Source: Hydractinia symbiolongicarpus (lineage: Eukaryota; Cnidaria; Hydrozoa; Anthoathecata; Hydractiniidae). From it: a DNA stretch of 64,000 nucleotides. This document shows positions 60,337 to 64,000 of this stretch, one piece after another; the first letter of the stretch is position 1, and each line of letters starts with the position of its first letter. The notes under the pieces are model-generated. The model was not told where the DNA came from. It did no database searches and saw only the letters and a program-made list of their open reading frames with translations. The stretch lies in NCBI RefSeq assembly GCF_029227915.1, contig NC_079879.1, positions 9,054,001-9,118,000 on the forward strand, written 5' to 3'. The translations under genes were made by a program, and so were the position numbers.

Positions 60337-60890
60337 ATATCTTATCGGCAAAATTTTCGTCACCTCCGTAATTTTCGTCACTTTTGTCCGACGAAAAATT
60401 TTGTCTGACGAAAATTTTTGCCCATTTTGGATTATTCTTATAAGGCGGATTTTCACGGAGCGAATTAACGGCGAATTGTATCTAAGCATGCGCAGTTTTG
60501 TTTGTTTTGATTTTGCATCGAAATATTTGCTTCGCTGAAAAGTAGAAACAGTTCTAACTTTTTCGTGGCTAAAGGTTTCGCTGCTAGATTTTGACAAATC
60601 AGAACCCGGTTAACCAATTTAAACAATGAATTTGGCGCCCAATTTATTTTGTCAGAAAAGATACAAGATGCCCTGGGGACGAGGTTGGGACCAGTTGGTT
60701 GCTTGTAAAATTCTATCAACAGAGTATAACTTATATGAATTTTCGAGATCAATATGTAAATTTTAAAATATTAGAAAATTTGCTTTTGGACAAATTTTTC
60801 GTCAGACAAAATTTTTTCGTCGGACATAACTTTCGTCACCAAAGAAAAATTTCGTCACTTTTCTCCGACAAAGTTTTGTCCGATAAGATA
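60337..60890. mobile_element. 554-bp MITE with long terminal inverted repeats
   Basis: ATATCTTATCGG at 60337 and its inverse at 60879-60890 start imperfect inverted repeats of about 85 bp built from TTTTCGTC, GTCCGACGAAAAA and GTCTGACGAAAA words. The interior is non-coding. No clear target-site duplication, so the superfamily is unknown. Confidence 0.75.
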
Positions 60891-61795
60891 TCCACGACAC
60901 TCGTTTCAAATAACATCGCTAGTTTTTTATATAATTCTACTAGCAGTTGACGGACTTATTCGAAAGTACTTGCAATTGGTAATTGAGCATCTCCACTTTT
61001 GAGATACCATAATGTGATGCATAAGCGTTCACTGGGACCTGTAACGTCACGAAAACGAGACGATTTTATAATAAAAAGAGCAACCCAGAATAGTAATTCG
61101 TGATCCAACAGCATGAAGTCCTTTATCAAATTTAAACACAACCGTTTTGAACGTCCCTCCTGAAAAAATTTTCTTATCCAAATTTTCTTTTTCTTTGAAA
61201 CATTCTCTCTTTTTTTCTGTCTTCGACGTATAATTATAATAGACAAAAGAGATAGTTTTAGTTTATAGGATAAAATTAATCTTTTGTTTACAGCAGCAGC
61301 TATTTTTAAAAAAAAATTCGCACAATGAAATTGATTTCTGCTCGAGAGCAAAAATCTTTTTGCGTTATAGCGGAAAATGCAGTCGAATGGAAACGAGCCT
61401 TAATTGTAGCAGCCAAACATTTTTTCTCTTGTTCTGCTTGCACTTCAGACTTAGTAGTGCAGTTTTCCTGCACAAAGATCTCAAGACATTTTGTTATCTG
61501 ATAACTTCTGGGCGAAGTAGGAGCCGCAGACGAACCCACTACACTACGTGCGGCAATATGTTAGTGATGAACTCAGATAGTTACGAATAAAGTACGGATG
61601 TGCTATGATAAAAATTCACCTATTATGTATCTCTGCTGGATTTATTCGCTTGTTAGCGTGAACCGCTGAGTATGAACACATCTGACTAGTGACAAACATG
61701 GTAATAAAACATTGTGAGCACTAAGGACTAAAATAACATCTTAAATGACCTTTAATATCATACTTAAACGTTTTTTTTTATATATAACAAGAAGC
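60891..61795. other. Non-coding stretch
   Basis: Several short overlapping ORFs on both strands, none with recognisable domains. At about 61556-61612 there is a partial copy of the repeat that forms the palindrome at 49004. Confidence 0.4.
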
Positions 61796-62062
61796 CCTTG
61801 GGGCTCTAAGAATTTCCGAGCGCTACCAAAATATTTGATGAAAACCTGCTAATTCGTTGTGTTATTGTGTCAAACATTCGAAGGGGTTAGGTGCATGAAC
61901 CTCTGAAGATAAAGGCCATCAGTGACATTATATCTAGAAAAAACGCAAACAAAATGAAACGTGTCATAATAAACTCACATTTTAAAAGAAATTGCTAACA
62001 AAAAATACAGCCTATCATTCGTGGTTGAAAGTCTTGCGATTGAAACGTTTATGGTCTTAAAC

Positions 62063-62945
62063 GGCATTAGTTGACAAAAAATCAAAATTTTGATGTGACC
62101 ATCATTTTCAGCATACTTTTTTTATTAACTGTGTCAATTTTTGTCGAAAATAAAGCAGTTTTAATTTTTGGATAAATTTTGGCCTGAAATGACATTTAGG
62201 TGACAAAAACCAAACTTTTGTACCATCATCATTTTCAGCATACTTTATTTGTTAACTGTGCCAGATTTAGTCAAAAATGAAGTGGTTTTAATTTTTGGAC
62301 CAATTTTAGCCTAAAATAGCATTTAGGTGACAAAAATCAAAATTTTGATGTCACCATTATGTTCAGCATACTTTTTTTGTTAACTGTGCCAAATTTTGGT
62401 AAAAATAAAGTAGTTTTAATTTTTGGACCAATTTTGGCCTGAAATGACATTTAGGTAAGAAGAAATCAAAATTTTGATGTCACCATCATGTTTAGCATAC
62501 TTTATTTGTTTACTGTGCCAAATTTTGGTAAAAATAAAGTAGTTTTAATTTTTGGACCAATTTTGGCCTGAAATGACATTTAGGTAACAAGAAATCAAAA
62601 TTTTGATGTCACCATCATGTTCAGCATACTTTTTTTGTTAATTGTGCCAAAATTTGTCAAAAATAAAGTAGTTTTAATTTTAAGACCAATTTTGGCCTAA
62701 AATAACATTTAGGTAACAAGAAATCAAAATTTTGATGTCACCATCATGTTCAGCATACTTTATTTGTTTACTGTGCCAAATTTTGTTGAAAATAAAGTAG
62801 TTCTAATTTTTGGACCAATTTTGGCTTAAAATGACATTTAGGTGACAAAAATCAAAATTATTATGTCACCATTATGTTCAGCATACTTTTTTTGTTAACT
62901 GTGTCAAATTTTGTCGAAAAACAAATACCAATTTTGGCCTGAAGC
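62063..62945 (+). repeat. Tandem array: seven units of 127-129 bp
   Basis: The anchor word CAGCATACTTT (one copy TAGCATAC) is at 62109, 62236, 62364, 62493, 62622, 62751 and 62879: steps of 127, 128, 129, 129, 129 and 128. Each unit also holds TCAAAATTTTGATGTCACC, TGTGCCAAATTTTG, AGTAGTTTTAATTTTTGGAC and TTTTGGCCTGAAATGACATT. The last unit is cut short near 62945. No ORF runs through it. Confidence 0.95.
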
Positions 62946-64000
62946 ATCAATACTAGACTTCTCAGTAGTTAAGGAGCTTGAGTACGAAGTTTACATCTGT
63001 GACGGACCAACATGAAATCCCAGGGTCGATTTTTTCTCAAAAAATGCTCCGAAAGAAAAAACGACGGTTTTAAAGAATTTCCTACGCCTTCGGGCGCGGA
63101 AATTCAAAAACACGATGTTTCTTAACATGACGCTGAGATTATAAATACTTTTAACTTCTAATCTACAACATATTGAGAGAAGTGAAGATAGATTGACAGA
63201 TCTTTGTAAAAAACATTAAAACAGGACCCTGGGGACAAATTTTCAGAAAATATTTAAAGTTAAGAAGCATCTAGACCAACCTCGATAGGAACAGCAAGAA
63301 CAAAATAGAAAAAAAAGCCCTGGGATCGAGTTTACATCCAGACTGAACACAACGGTGGGACCTACCGCAAAAATTTCGAAGAGGTTTAACTTCGTCTATT
63401 AGCCACTTTCATTATTATTAATTGATTTACCATGTTTAACCCCATTCATTTGCGCTCTTTCAACAAGCACATTTATCAGTCTTAAATGAAGCTTATGAAT
63501 TTAGATAAAAGACCAATATGCGGTCGAGTGGTTTATTTAGTAATACAGTTTCATTATTCGGTTATGCGGTTACGTCATTCGGTTATACGTGGGGCGAATA
63601 AATGGTCGAAAATTAGAAAATTTGCATGGTAGATAATTAGTCAAAAAAAAAAAAATTTCCATGGTGCGAATTAAGTCCAAAGTCTAGTTTGTCAGAGAAA
63701 AAAAATTAAACAGAGAAATAAAATTGACGAAAAAAGCAGAACCTGTTTTTTTTAAACTTCAAATGAAGAAAAATATATACATAAACAGAAACCTGTAAAG
63801 TCTCACCCAGATAAACGAATTTTAGGAGCGTTTACTCCTAAAGTAGCAAAACAATGTTTGGGGTGAAATTTAAAAAATCAATTTATAAAAAAGTAGCTGG
63901 ATAAACTGCGCAAATCGTCCAGCTAACTAGCAGCCAGCAAGTCGTAAGGTCAAACACACCAATTAGTCAGCTAGCTGACCTGAACATATTTATGAAAAAG
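62946..64000. other. Non-coding right end of the window
   Basis: Contains CTACGCCTTCGGGCGCGGAAATTC at about 63090, which mirrors GAATTTCCGAGCGC at about 61810 in inverse orientation and may bound a repeat enclosing the tandem array. Nothing else recognised. Confidence 0.4.

Noticed and set aside
60256-60752. Overlapping ORFs of 91-113 codons on both strands
   Set aside because: They lie inside the inverted-repeat MITE at 60337-60890 and follow its repeated words; no domain is visible.

Overview
The window is eukaryotic, AT-rich and intron-rich, with GT-AG introns, and comes from an invertebrate animal. A cnidarian, perhaps a hydrozoan, fits best: gene sizes are compact-metazoan, and the repeat complement (a LINE with a (GATGAT)n tail and a PHD-like finger, a degenerate copy of an uncharacterised protein family that I recall from cnidarian genomes, mini-Helitrons, foldback elements) looks cnidarian. 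The taxonomic call is an inference, because I could run no search.

Three host protein genes can be assembled exon by exon. (1) 2837-12084, plus strand: a DBHS protein of the NONO/SFPQ/PSPC1 group (RRM1, RRM2, NOPS, coiled coil, Pro/Gly-rich tail). Its N-terminal exon or exons are missing, probably left of the window. A decayed tandem copy of its last exon and 3' UTR follows at 13378-14045. (2) 29724-39604, minus strand: a complete cell-surface ectonucleoside triphosphate diphosphohydrolase (CD39/ENTPD1-2-3-8 type), 10 coding exons and 524 residues, with both membrane segments and all five apyrase conserved regions. (3) 42007-57467, minus strand: an exocyst subunit Sec15/EXOC6, 31 coding exons and about 774 residues, complete except for a single-base frameshift in exon 24. 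The three genes have unrelated jobs (nuclear RNA binding, extracellular nucleotide hydrolysis, vesicle tethering), and nothing suggests a functional cluster.

The rest is mostly repeats. By region: 1-2800, LINE remnants of two families; 4-12 kb, DBHS introns with a foldback repeat; 12-29 kb, a gene-poor stretch with a decayed uncharacterised gene (18.6-19.8 kb), a LINE copy with an intact 3' open frame flanked by a 0.5 kb direct duplication, and two MITEs; 29.7-39.6 kb, ENTPD, whose introns carry a 152-bp mini-Helitron, a tRNA-derived SINE and a LINE that split an older repeat; 42-57.5 kb, EXOC6, with a head-to-head foldback, a 44-bp perfect palindrome, a GC-rich MITE and a minisatellite in introns; 57.5-64 kb, two head-to-tail Helitron copies just upstream of EXOC6, a long-TIR MITE, and a seven-copy tandem array of a 127-129 bp unit.

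The most notable items are the Helitron family with recognisable termini, the PHD-like finger inside the LINE reverse transcriptase ORF, the empty-site evidence for LINE insertion, the palindromic and foldback DNA inside EXOC6 introns, the EXOC6 frameshift, and the decayed uncharacterised gene.
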